Below are positions 1 to 11,339 of a stretch of DNA of 64,000 nucleotides, piece by piece. This stretch comes from Galerina marginata (taxonomy: Eukaryota; Basidiomycota; Agaricomycetes; Agaricales; Galerinaceae): assembly GCA_023014335.1 (NCBI GenBank), contig JAECYW010000003.1:124001-188000 (forward strand), given 5' to 3'. A program made the position numbers and the translations under genes. The notes under the pieces were generated by a model that made no database searches, had not been told where the DNA came from, and saw nothing but the letters and a program-made list of their open reading frames with translations. Each line of letters opens with the position of its first letter. Within the stretch, counting starts at the first letter, position 1.

Positions 1-1041
1 TCCCTTGCAATTTAACGTCAAAATGCCAGGTTGAATGCCCGTTCGGGATGGAATGGCTTATCGGACTCAGCTGGCGGAACGTCTGCCAATGGTCTCTTTG
101 GACAAATGCCTTCACGAATGAACACCAAGGTGAGCATTTTAATCACCCTTTCCGTTAAGATGTAATCAATTCGCCCAGCATGGCTTCGGCAACGAGACAA
201 CTATTGTAAGTGTCGTATTTCTCGTATCAGAATCAACTCTGAGTCCCTGAGTTTCCCAGACGACTGATGTATTCGAATTCCATGAAATATCCGTAGGGAG
301 TAAAACGAAAACGCTTGAAAACGGTATCCACGTTCACAAGGTGGTTGAACATTACTCGGAGAGCGGAAAATTTGGCGCCTCTAGTAGGCTACCTATCAGT
401 GTAGCATAATCAATGTACATGTTCCAGCTAGTACTCGAAGATTAGGACACGGGCATATCTCTATTAGACTTTGGATTGACGAAAAGTAATAGAAACAACC
501 CACTATTCTCAGAGCTGCGTATGGTTATTTATATCTTTATTATGAACACTCGGGACTCGGTATAACACGGTCAGTGGGCAATCCCAAACCCCATCACAGC
601 ACTTCCTCCTCTCGAAGTCATCTGTTTTGGGCGATGTCCGTGTTTACCAGGATTCAGAGAACCAGTCGACTGCCTGATTCATTCGCTTCTATTTAGAAAA
701 TTCCTTCCAACTTGAAGGCTGTGACAAGCTTCAGTATCGCAACAGAAACCCTTTCGATGCTTACCTCACAACAGTTCCCATCACAGCGCTAGCTTGCGCT
801 TCCTCGCATTCGCAAACACGAACTTCGGTGTGCAACGGAATCCACACCGCATCTGCAATTTTAGTCTCCGTACGTCTCGCAGCCGATGGTTAGGACTTCA
901 ATCAAAGCTGTAGGTTATAAAAAGCGAGGGAGTAGCCCAGTATACTCAGTCGAAGCCGGTCTTCACCCCCATCCCATTCCTTGCAATCGCCAACGCTGGT
1001 CGTTTAAACCAACCTACCACCCAGATATCATATATATCACG
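1..1041. other. No gene supported; upstream region of the peptide gene
   Basis: I see no convincing coding region in the first 1 kb. A short open frame on the minus strand near positions 18-200 has no recognisable domain and no supporting splice structure. A TATA-like stretch (TATAAAAA, about 916-923) lies about 125 bases upstream of the ATG at 1042 and is the most likely promoter element for that gene. Confidence 0.5.
916..923 (+). promoter_or_regulatory. TATA-like box of the secreted peptide gene
   Basis: TATAAAAA about 120 bases before the ATG at 1042, a normal fungal spacing. Assignment is by position and sequence only. Confidence 0.4.
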
Positions 1042-1773
1042 ATGTCCCGAACTGGTCTCCTTTCTCTCATTTTCTTCTGCCTGTCCATTAGCCTCGTTGC
1101 ATCTGCGCCTTTACCAGAGCTCGGATCAAAGTAGGTTTTGTCACGGTTGTCATACATTGATGCACCGTATTAATTTTTGTGCCAGTTTGATTGAGCGTTC
1201 CTACGATTACGAGTCCGACGACATATTTGAGCGCTCTCCTGCCTTATTCGATCGGGATCTCCACACAGAGGACGAATATTTTTCGGTGCGTTCAAGAACT
1301 ATTACTCCACCCGACGATCTGAACTGACGGGATACGTACGTCAAACATAGCGCGATGAATTCGATAATATCGACCTCGAGAGCAGGGGCTTCTTCAAAAA
1401 TCTCGGGCACGATCTTGCGAAAGCAGGGAAAGGCCTAGCGAAGGTCGACCTGAGAGTAGCGTCTGCCGCCTCAGGCGCCGTTTCCAAAGCCACCAGATTC
1501 ATCCCGGGAGTGGGAAAAGGCGTCGGGCTGGCTGCTAAAGCCGAATCGCGTCTCACCAACGCGGGTGCCAATGCAATCCATCGCAGGGGGTTCTTTTCAA
1601 AGTTGAAGAAAGCAGCCAAAGGCCTCGTAAAATTCGACCTGAAAGCCATGTCCACAGTCTCGGGGGGTGTCGCGAAGGTCGGCAGGTTTATACCTGGAGT
1701 TGGCAAGGCGGCGACGACGCTCTCGAAGGTGGAGTCGAAGTTTACTGGCGCTGCTGCTAATGCGATAAATTGA
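1042..1773 (+). CDS. Secreted two-repeat cationic peptide precursor (Kex2-processed style)
   Basis: Three exons, 1042-1130, 1186-1285 and 1351-1773, give a 203-aa protein. Both introns are GT-AG with phase-matched joins, and the second has a CTGAC branch site. Residues 1-22 form a signal peptide (SLIFFCLSISLVASA, cut before PLPE). Residues 23-75 are strongly acidic, like a propeptide. Two homologous modules follow, about 76-140 and 143-203. Both start GFF, both contain RFIPGVGK and both end ANAI. Each is rich in Lys, Gly and Ala with an amphipathic pattern. A dibasic Arg-Arg at 141-142 separates them and a single Arg (ESR) precedes the first, so a Kex2-like protease could release two peptides of about 61-65 residues. 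This layout resembles fungal repeat-containing secreted precursors and, by composition, cecropin-like membrane-active peptides. I do not recognise the family. The antimicrobial or cytolytic role is inference. Confidence 0.75.
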
Positions 1774-1959
1774 TCGAGATTCATCCAAATTTTTTTTTTG
1801 GGAGGATGGGAATGGCGGGGAGACGATTTGTGGCTGGCATATGGATATTTCAATGAAAATAATATCTCAATTTTTCTCCTAGTGTCTGATCCCATGAAGA
1901 AGGATTCGATGCACTTAGAAACAAAGTCCGCTGAGCGGAATCATCATTGAGATACCTAA

Positions 1960-4165
1960 AAATATTCGTGGGAATTTTCTCCGAGTTCTCTTGATCAACG
2001 TTGATAACAGTCTGCTCGACACCCTCCACGTCGTCGAACAAGCTCTGAAGCCAGCTCGACCTCTGACGCCCTCGCCTCTACAAGAGCTCAGCGCTCACCG
2101 TTCAACACTGCACTCTCACGTTGCTTATGCCTCCACTCTGCTTCTGTTGACTCCACCTCACCGTCGAGTCATCAAGGACCACAACGATGCTATTCACCCC
2201 TCGCCGGGCTCACACTGCGCAGGCTCGATGTCCATGGGCTTACCCTGCTTCCTAACCTCGATCGTCTCATTAGCGCTCATTCTCTCTACAGAGCATTCTC
2301 ATATGATTTGACTTTTGAGGAAGAATCGCGGACTGCGAGCTAGAGGATTTGAAAAGGTTTTACCTGGTTTTGGACCTTTTCCCTGTCGTGATACGTGAGT
2401 TTTTCCTCTTTTTTTCGCCCCTTCGTGACCATTATTTGCCTAGGACCAATAGACATCTGCTTGAGAAACGTTTTATCAGGCGATTGACCTCGCATGACAT
2501 TTGTCGAAGTTAGAGTGGGTACACTTATGATCACCGGCACCGACGCGCTGACTGACCTCTCCTTGTCTAATTTTCCGCGGTTACCTCTGGAGAATTGGAT
2601 GTGTATTGCTAGTGATTGCGAACGTCATGTCCAACAATCGCTCTTGCGCCGTAACGACCCTTTCCACATGCGTTTGCGTCTTCTTCGGTTTCGGATTGTC
2701 AGCCTGGAGAGCTTTCGCTCACTTATCGGCCGAGTTTACTTCAGCCTCAGTCACTCTTTCCACCGTTCTCACCTCCACTTCAGTACCCCAGTGACGTACC
2801 TTCTGGCCCTTCCTTCGACGTTCGGAGAGTTAATAACCTCCCGTGGATTCTCTCGATCGAAACGTCGATTAAATCTGGAACTGGACACACCTTTGAATTC
2901 AGGCTGAGAAGCTACCGGGTACAATACAAGTCCGCGGGCCCACACCTGCTTTCCAGGCATATTTGCAAGAAAAACCGGCGAAACAAATCCACTTGCGGTA
3001 TCTCAGTCTTTTTTTACTTCAGCAGGTTCGTTTGATGAATTTTGGTTTCATGTTCGTTCTCTATCTATGATCCAACTTCACGAGACGATTAAATGTGAAA
3101 CCTTTCAGTACACGTCTTTCTCACTCTTGGAACCCGCTTCTCGGTCTCCAACGGATCATACCCTCCTGTACGTCTTATCCAGCCTTTCAACTCATCTTAA
3201 ATTTCTCATTTAATTCCTCGTCCCCCATCATAGACGCCTGAAACGCCCTGATTGCGATATTCCTCTAAAATAAGTTCGAAAAAATAAGTGGTACCTGCGT
3301 TTTTCGAATTGGTTGAAACAGGTTCGACATTCTGATATTTCTTTCCTCTTGCGTTTAGGGCAATAACCTACCGGATAGTTAGATCCAAGGCCCTTTCAGA
3401 TATACCTTGGTGACGGCTAGGTCCTTCAACTTTGCCGTCCCCGCTTTTGGTCCTCGGTGCATCGTTATTTCCTGTCTGTTTGCCCACATTTTCCTCTCAT
3501 TCCTTATGTGTTCTGGCTGTATTTTTGAAGGAAATGTGGCGATAACAATCCACATTCTGACTTTCGCGTCTTTCTCATTTCTGCGAGTTTGATTTGACGT
3601 TTTTTGGCAGCTTTCTGATGTAATTTCAGCAGAACGGTTAATTTTATGGCTTTGAATGTATCTTCGGGTCCTACCCGATTTCCAGTCCTCACGAAATCGT
3701 ATCTTCCTGTACGTTTTACTGGCAACCTTTCTTAACAACTCAACACCCGCGTTCCTCAACCTCTATTTCACCAACGATCATCATATTGTCTACCTGTCTA
3801 GTGACGTTTTATCCTCGGCCGCCATTAATGCTTGTCGCGCCCAATTTCTGGCCTACACCTCAGTCGCGTTTTCGCTTCTGCTAAACTATAGAACAGTGAT
3901 TGACCAGCACCAGTTGAGGCATTAATGGCGGCCAAGCTCAAAACAAACGTTTTAACAACGTGTCCCTGATATAATTCGATTTCGTTATCTGACTCTCGAA
4001 CACTCTTCTTCTTGTTTTGACACATAAATTGTGCTCGACTGTCATGCTCTTTCTGCCGTTAGGCACTTTGAACCATGTTCCACAATAGTTCGGTTGCAAT
4101 ATCACAAAATCACTCCCAAAAAAACTCGCTGACAAAGTTTGCCTAGGAATTTGTTAACCTATAGC
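1960..4165 (+). repeat. Dispersed repeat A, copy 1
   Basis: This block is clearly related to 54575-56200 in the same orientation. Shared anchors in order are CGACACCCTC, AAGAGCTCAGCGCTCA, a stretch around 2460-2490 matching 55030-55065, CACCTCAGTCGCGTTTT, and GCCTAGGAATTTGTTAA at the end. The copies are well diverged, with many indels, and have no shared long reading frame. Open frames inside (for example 2494-2907) are not conserved and I do not call them genes. I cannot assign the repeat to a known class; no LTR or reverse transcriptase is visible. Confidence 0.7.
3815..3937. repeat. Inverted repeat inside repeat A
   Basis: GGCCGCCATTAATGC near 3819 is answered by GCATTAATGGCGGCC near 3919, forming arms of about 15 bases around 85 bases. 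Copy 2 keeps the same arrangement (GGCCGCCATT near 55991, AATGGCGGCC near 56099). It may be the end of repeat A or a small nested hairpin element. Confidence 0.55.
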
Positions 4166-5349
4166 GCATCACAGACGTGAGGGTAAAGACATATATGTAG
4201 TAGATAATAATTAAATCAATCTCCTTGACGTGTTAGCCATTCACCATTTCGTTATGGACGTCAGCATCTATACATCCACGAGAGAAAGGAAACAAGACAT
4301 ACCCAGCGTTCTTCGCACCGAACGCTTCATTCCGGCGATTGGTTCCAGTTTCGGCGTTGACACTCGAGCCTGATTAAGGCTGGTCCGACGACGCGGATGA
4401 AACACAGAATGGGGTTGAATCGATATATTCACCAGCTGGTCCGCCTGGCATTCTGGGAAGCGTGGCGGGCTGTCAGTTGGAGATGTGTGAAAGAGCACGG
4501 AAAGCTGGAGACTGCTGCTCGTACGAGCTTACTCGTAAGACTGTGCTGTCAATGGGGCTGAACGATGAGCAGGGTTCTCCGCTGGATGGGGCCTGGCGTT
4601 GAATGACTCGGAGGCTAATTTGTTTCAAACGGAGGCGTCAGTTAAGCTTGGGAGTGTTAAGAGGCGAGGGGTGTGAGCGCAGTAACGGCAAACATAGATA
4701 GTCGTAGATTTAACCAAGAGGAAGGAAAAAGGGGCAGGCAGGGGATTGTAATTTAGTGAGAATTTAGAAATAAAAGCGAATGCAAAATTCGAATGTCGAG
4801 CTTACATTCTACCTACGAAGCGAACACGGAGCAGAATAAAGGTGGGCTGGGTGCAAACGTGGACGTGGACGTGGCGAAGCTGAGCCTGGTACAAAAATTC
4901 GCCTTCGTTCTCGTATTGGTATTCTCCAAAACCAAAGCATCGCAAACACTTCCTCCCTCCTCGCCAGCTCACGAACCCGCCCGGCTGCCAGTAACAGCAG
5001 TCGTAGTACTAGCAGAAGTCACAGCTCAAGCGCATACTCTATGCAGCACCAGAAGCCCGCCTTGAACCATCCCGTCTGTTTCCCCGAAAACCCTTCCTGA
5101 GGGAGCAACTCCTCCATGAGCGGCGATGGTACGATCTGGGCCAGCTTTAGGTTTTCTATCCGAGTTTGCCTTTAGCGAGGACAGAAGGATGCGGTGCTTT
5201 GGCGGGGGATGGACAGGATGGGTGCACGCCCGAGATGGTCAGGGTTGACCGGGTAGGCAGCGATTAAGGCTGGGATGCGAGCGTCAGCGGAACCGCGCAG
5301 GCACTATTTGACCAGGTAGCAGAAGCAGAACCCGAGGAGGACGCTCCTC
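4166..5349. other. No gene supported
   Basis: Intermediate base composition between repeats A and B. Open frames such as 4268-4498 and 4793-5065 are short and lack any domain, splice support or counterpart in the other A-B-C copy. Nothing else recognised. Confidence 0.4.
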
Positions 5350-8300
5350 GAGGTTAGGTTATGTTTAACCTCGACGCGTGGATTCAGGTTGGGAAGGGCA
5401 AGAGTCGGTATGGGAACGCAGGCACAAGCGCAGCAACGGCACCACGGGGCATTGACTCTGAGGGAGGGTGCGATTCAAAGGAACCGTTCTAGCGTAATCG
5501 GTGATAGCAGACAGTCGACGAAGACGATGGTGATGACGACGTCGTCGTCGTTGGTAGAGGCAAGGCCGACAGGGAGCGCCAGAGAGCATCCAGCCATCCG
5601 CCTACAACCTGAATGCGCAAGATCTTCCAGTGTACTCGCAGCTGCCAGGCTGGAGCTGCCGAGCTTGTAGCTCGAAGACTCAAACGGTGAATATGCCTGC
5701 AGCAGCAGCGCCATCAACCGGCGGCGCGAGAGGGGTGCATCTATGCGTCGACGTGGCAAATAAACTGCACACTCGTCACTGACTTTCGTATGACGAAAAC
5801 GTTCTTCCCTCCTCCTCCTCCTCTTTCCCAGCTCTTAAACCTGCCCCGCCTACCGCCAGCACCAGTACCGGCATCAGCAGCAACCTCAGCCCCATCCTCC
5901 CCGCCCTCCGCTGCATCCCGCTGCCCTCCCCACGGCTGCATCCCTCCATATCGTGCACCCTGCCTGCCTGCCTGCCTGCCTCCTCGCCCGCCCTCCCCGC
6001 CTGTCCCTCCCTTCATACATCCGTCAACTGACGAAAGCCCGTCCTAAGAGAGCAACTCCACCACCAGCAGCGACGACGAGATACCGCCGGGCGGGTGGAT
6101 GGGCAGCTTGAGGCGTGTGGCGGGAGGAGGGCTGCGCAGCGTGAGGGGTTGAAGGAGGAGGAGCAGCGATGGTGGGAGAACACGCCTGCCACACACCCGC
6201 CAACGGAACACGGTTGAAGTGACGGGAGGGTGGGTGAGGGTGGTAGCGGTTGAGGGCTGCGAGCCCCATCACTCTCTTCCTCCTCCCCGACTTGCTCGCC
6301 CGCGGGCAGGCAGTGGTAGCACCGGTACCAGCAGCAACTTCTGCCTAACCCCCAGCAGCACCATCTGCCCACTGCTGCCCTATCCCATCGTGCCACTTCG
6401 TCTCATCCCCCCCCACTCCGTCCCGCCGACGGTGCCGTCCCATCCCTTTGCCCCCGTGATCGCTAACGAAACCCGACTTAAGGGGAAGCACCTCCGTCAG
6501 CCACTACGATGCGATGCTGCGGCGTGGCTGGATGGGCAGCATGGCAGCACAGCTGAGGTGCAGGGAGGGAGGAAGTAAGGGGGGTGCTGCTGCGGTGAGA
6601 GCAGCGACGACGGCTCCAGCATTGGATCCCTGCGCCAGCTCCACATCCGCGGACGGAACGCAGCTGAGATGAAGGGGAGGGAGGTAGGCAAGGCAGCGGT
6701 GAGAACTGAGTAGCTGGAAGTGCCGTCCTCGTTTTCGTATTGCTTTCCCTCAAATGACAGCGGCGTTCCATTTACCTCCCTTCCCCTCCCCCTCCCCAAC
6801 TTGCGAACTCGGGCGCACACCGACAGTACCAGCAGCAGTAGCCCCAGTCCCAGCGCCCCTACGCCCTAGCAACACCAGCTTCCCCCGCCCCGTCCTGCCC
6901 CGCCAAATCCCACATCCTCTCTGCCCCTCCATCCCATCATACACCCGCACCCGCTAACCCGACGAGAACTCTTCGAACGCAGAAAACCACTCCATCAGCG
7001 ACGACGATAAGAAGCTGCAGCGCGGCTGCATGGACAGTACGACAGCAAGACGGAGCGTAGGAAGAGAGGAGGGTGCGGTAACGGTGGCTGCTGCGCAGAC
7101 TGCCATATAATTGGATTCCTTGGGCCTGCTACACACCCGCAGTCGGAACACGGCTGAGATGATAGGAGGGAGGATGGGCGTGGCAGCGATGAGGGCTGCG
7201 ACGACGGCTTGAGGACTCAGATGGCTGATGGACAGGTGCGGGCGGGGTGGATGTATGCGTCGACGTGGCGAACTCCAAGCCGTTGAAGAGAACTGAGAAT
7301 AGAGAGCTGAGACTCGAGAGTGCAGTTGAGCGGGGAGGCAGGTGTTGGTTCTTCATTTGTTGACTTCACCTTCTCGCTTTTGTGGCATTCCTCGTCCAAA
7401 TTCGTTCCTAACCCCCTCCTCCTCCTCCCCTCCTCACCAGCGCAAACCCGCCTGCACACCAGCAGCACGGGTACCAGCCACAGCTCCTTCCCAGCCCCTC
7501 AGCAGCAGCAACGCCAAATAGGGTTGGCGGGGTGGACGCATGCGTCGACATAGCAAAGTCGACGTTGAATTCCGCCCCCAAGATGAGCGTCGTTCCCTCT
7601 CCTCCTCCTCCTCCTCCTCCTCCTCCTCCCCGGATCGCAAACCGGCGCGGCCCCAATCCCAGCGCCCCCCGCAGCACTAGCTGCACGCGCACGCCTTGTC
7701 CCGCCCCGCCCCATCGCACATCCCTTCAGCTCCTCCATCCTTTCATACACCCGCACCCACCAACACGACGAGAACTCTTCCAGTTGGGAAATTCCTCCAT
7801 CTGAGACGACGAGACACTGCGGCGCCTCGCCGGTTTGATAAACCATGGCTGAGGTAGACGGACGCAGCAGCAGCGAGGCTGCGATGACTGCTCCGGGAGA
7901 TTCGTTAGGTTTGCCGTAGCTTTCGAGTTGGAGTGGAGGGAGAAGAGGGCTGGCGATGGGAATCACCGGGGCTACGCCTGCTACACTCTCGTGGACGGGA
8001 TAGTCGAAACGGGTTTTGAGTCGGATCGCTGGACATGCCCCGCTGGGGGACGTAGGGAGGAGGCGGGGAGGGAGGCAGGTAGTGGCAATGACCAATCGCG
8101 AACGGATAGTGCAGATCCAGCTCGATCCAGACGAAGGTTCGACGGGGCTACCGTGCGTCGTGGGTATGGTAGTAATCAGCATGGCAGAGAGTCGAAGGAG
8201 GTCGTACAGCCTCAGGAAGTGGGTGGGCACCGTCTGGAGATGCCGAAGATGCAGAACGGCGACTGGGGCTCTTCTTCCCGTGTTAAACTTAGGAAGAGCA

Positions 8301-9480
8301 TGACGCTAGCGGTAGCTTGACTAGAGAGGCGGGAAACATTTGTTGAGTGCGGGAATCTCGTGCTTGAGGTGCAAAAATGGCGCGTGAGGATCCGATGTTG
8401 GAATTGACAGATTGGAGCAAAGAGCAAGCTATAGAACAATGAAGTGTTCAGTATCGAGTTCAGAGGCAGCAATAGGCCAGGATGTGGGTACCTAGTTGCC
8501 TCATTCCCGCATAGCTCGTGGTCCTATTCCAATGACGATGCAAAATCGGCGCTTTCGTGGGCGGTGTCAGGACGGAAAGGTTTCAGGCGCGTGGTTTGTC
8601 ATAACACGAGCGTAGTTCTTGGAGAGGATTAGCAAAAAGGTTCAGTCCAAAAAATTTCTTTACTTACCCTAAGCGAGAACCGCGCTACGAATCCAGGAAA
8701 TCGTGAGGAAAGCTGGAAAAACGAGTCAGAGCATGTGGCGCGGCGTCGCACAACTTCAAGTCGTTCGGATCTTCGGGGGTCGAATATTTCAAAGGAATAG
8801 ACGCGTCAAGTGACTACGACGTGGTAGAGAATTGAAAGAGAATCGTATATGAGAGAAAAAGAACACAGAAGGCAGAAAACGGACACGGAAGGAGTGGTGT
8901 GGTGTGGGAGGGCGGGAAGGCGAAATTTGATCCCAACTGGTAACACGTGACTTATCTGATGACGCGCACCGACGCGTCTCGATTCCCAAATGCAGTCTTT
9001 GCTCGTATAGCTGCTTTGTATAAGAAATAACAAAACTAAAATTATAAGCCTTCCGTAGTAGTATCAACTGCAGAAGTCTACTTTTAAAAGCGAAATTTTA
9101 AGAAGTCAAATGGGCAAAATATACCTCACCAAAACCCCGAAGCCTCAACAGTATCTCCGTCTCACCTTGCTCCTTCCTCATTATGGTCAATTCCAAAAAA
9201 ATTCTACGGATCCGTACCTCTCTCGAAGCTTTTTCTCACCCTTCTTTCATTGTCCGTCCCGAAACGTGGAGTACAAGGAATATTGAGCTCAAACTGGTCA
9301 TATGAGCATTCTGTGCGCTTCCGCAATTGTGGTGGTGGTTGGACATCGTTCAAATTTAGCTATCCGGCCGTCTAACTTTCGGTGTCGATTTCTTTGCTTC
9401 AGAATTTCTTTCTTTCGACTAGTTTTTCTAATCACATCGATGTTCCACCGCTACAAAGCATGATTGAAATTTGAAAGAAA
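5350..9480 (+). repeat. Dispersed GC-rich repeat B, copy 1 (expanded)
   Basis: This is the first of five copies, all in the same orientation (others at 11340, 36060, 56455 and 62620). It starts with TTTAACCTCGACGCGTG, as copy 4 does at 56463. It then contains several internal modules that each run from a CTCC-rich stretch through a CGCAAACC-type motif to a CATACACCCG plus GACGA motif (around 6010, 6460, 6935 and 7745). It ends with a conserved AT-richer tail (GACGCGTC followed by GATTCCCAAATGCA near 8970-8993). Long open frames here, such as 7499-8230 on the minus strand, follow from high GC and triplet repeats. They are not conserved between copies. The class is unknown. Confidence 0.7.
7593..7628 (+). 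repeat. Polypyrimidine CTC microsatellite
   Basis: A run of CTC/TCC triplets about 36 bases long inside repeat B. Shorter versions occur at 5808-5823 and near 36250, at the matching point of other B modules. Confidence 0.8.
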
Positions 9481-9489
9481 AGTCGACAT

Positions 9490-10935
9490 GCATATTGTCT
9501 CGTGAGCCTTTTATCTGTATTTCTGCGTATTCACCACAAGTTTGACATTCATTTTCGTCGCTGCAGACCAACGTCAGATATATCTAGCAAGACTCTAATA
9601 ACCCGGAATCATGCTTCCACTGGAAGCCAAAGGCCTCAATCAAAAAGAGATTTCACTCTGCACTATGAAAGTCATCCGGGCGCGCTCCAGCAGCAGGATG
9701 GACATCACAATTTCATCGAAGTATTGATGTCCCTCCGGCATAAGAGTCAGCTTCGGTTCAGTAGGTGATTGAATCGGATCAGACACAGTGAACTCGGCAT
9801 AGGTAATGTTATGAGGAAAGTTCCGATCTGTGTAGCACTAATATTTCCAACGGTGTATTTTCGCATGAGTTGACTTTAAATAATCAGTTGGAATACGTAC
9901 AGAAAAATTGCCAGGTTTAGGCCAAGCTGGACAAGACCAGGTAAAGGACGGTCTTCTTTGCCTTGGGTCTGTCCAAGTGAAAATCCTTGTTTTCCCTTTA
10001 CGTGCACCCAGTTCCTTCCATATCACGACTTGCCGGACTTCTTTGTCGCGAAAAGTCACCGTTTGATAGGCGGCTGCTGGCGTATTCTCTGTCTTGGCTG
10101 TATGGCGCTCTACTGCTTGAATAACCGGTACTGTCCTTAGTTATAAAGTGTGAGATGAACAGTGAGAATCGAGATAACTGGAACATCAACACAAGGCCAT
10201 GAACTGACTTGAATCCGCCCACGTATTGTCCTTGATCGTTACCTCCTTTGCGCACTGTGGTCACCATACGCGTAGGAAAAAAAGGATCGAGGCCAACAGA
10301 TATGTGATATAACGGGCGTGTATCTGGAGAATCTATGGATGGGATGACCAGCATCGCGTTGGAGTTTGCCGCCATTAATGAGAACGTGAAGGTTACAGGA
10401 ACATCTGGGATTCGAGCAACTTCGTATCTGTTTAGGAGCACCTTCAGAGGCTTTCCGTTCGGATATAATCCAGCCGTCCTCAATGAGTACTCACGAAGGG
10501 GGAGTTTCGCTTTTGGTTTGTGAATCTGTCAGAATGTGATTGACTTCCAGCCAAATACCCGACTGACCCTGGTGCAATGGGAATGGGAACACTCTGCTGC
10601 GGTTCGGGGTTCCACGAAAGAACTACTGGCTCGTCGTCAAAAAAGGGAGTCGCAGTGTGGGAGGACATGGTTAATTGAATATTTACGACGGGGAAGGGAG
10701 CGTTGAGTAACCTGTATGTTAATCAGAGTTATATACTCAAGGAGATGCTATGGACACAGCATTGATGGACCTGTTAACTAATCACTGTTTGGTAGTTCTT
10801 GCCGTTGATGTCCTTAGAGCTTTGATGTATCATCACAGACTGTCCGAACATCGCAACCAGTCGTACCACTCGGCAGTTGCTGTTTTATTGTGTCTGTATT
10901 TAGCTGTGCCCGTCCCAGTGATGAGACACATTGAG
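9490..10935 (-). repeat. Dispersed repeat C, copy 1 (contains a DUF6593-like gene)
   Basis: Collinear with 58390-60440. Similarity begins around CGTGAGCCTTTTATCT and continues past the gene start to about 10935 (TGATGTATCA, GTACCACTCGG). In both places repeat C directly follows repeat B, so B and C were probably duplicated together. Confidence 0.75.
9640..10668 (-). CDS. DUF6593-like basidiomycete protein
   Basis: Starts at 10668 (MSSHTATPFFDDEPVV) and ends at the stop 9640-9642. Comparison with the copy at 59130-60170 indicates about four introns. The conserved core contains NAMLVIPSIDSP, RPLYHISVG, TRMVTTV and KGG. A Trp-rich middle segment follows (PSFTWSCPAWP), and the C-terminus reads KLTLMPEGHQYFDEIV then SILLLER. 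From memory of the family this is how DUF6593 proteins look: an early LYxI strand and a final L-P-EG-x-FDEIV-x-S-x-LLLE segment. No biochemical function is known to me. One acceptor has changed relative to copy 2 (CCG instead of CAG); an AAG acceptor a few bases on keeps the frame, so the copy may still be functional. Expression and exact exons are uncertain. Confidence 0.5.
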
Positions 10936-11339
10936 GGAAATTTCCAGGATATTTTTGGCCGCTTTTATTTGGCATATCATCCTGTCGTAAGTTCTTTCTC
11001 ACCGCCTGGCTGGCAAAATGTCGTCGAACTTAGAAACGGAGATATTGTGGAACGAGTTTGAAGTTAGTCGGCTACTGATTCTCGAGCAGATAAATGCACT
11101 CACGAGTTGTATAGTTCGTGATTTTGAAAAGATTGAAGTCGTAGGCGAAAATTAACGCTCTGGTCCAGTAAAATCTTGAATCACAAAATGTAGTCAGTAA
11201 ATCCGCTTCAGAACTGCCACTTTTTTGGTGGGACGCCGTTTTCGAATGCCGTAGGATTTGATTTTGCAGCTGTAGTTTCTATGAAATTATGCTGATCTGA
11301 GTAAGGAACATGAGACGTAGATCGTACCGCACCAGCAGG
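10936..11339. other. No gene supported
   Basis: Short spacer between repeat C copy 1 and repeat B copy 2. No domain, RNA gene or clear repeat recognised. Confidence 0.4.

Noticed and set aside
1341..1895. 184-aa minus-strand open frame opposite the secreted peptide gene
   Set aside because: Antisense of the two-repeat coding exon; the plus strand has signal peptide, introns with branch site and repeat conservation.
7499..8230. 243-aa minus-strand open frame in repeat B
   Set aside because: High GC and triplet repeats leave several frames open; the frame is not kept in the other B copies and shows no domain.
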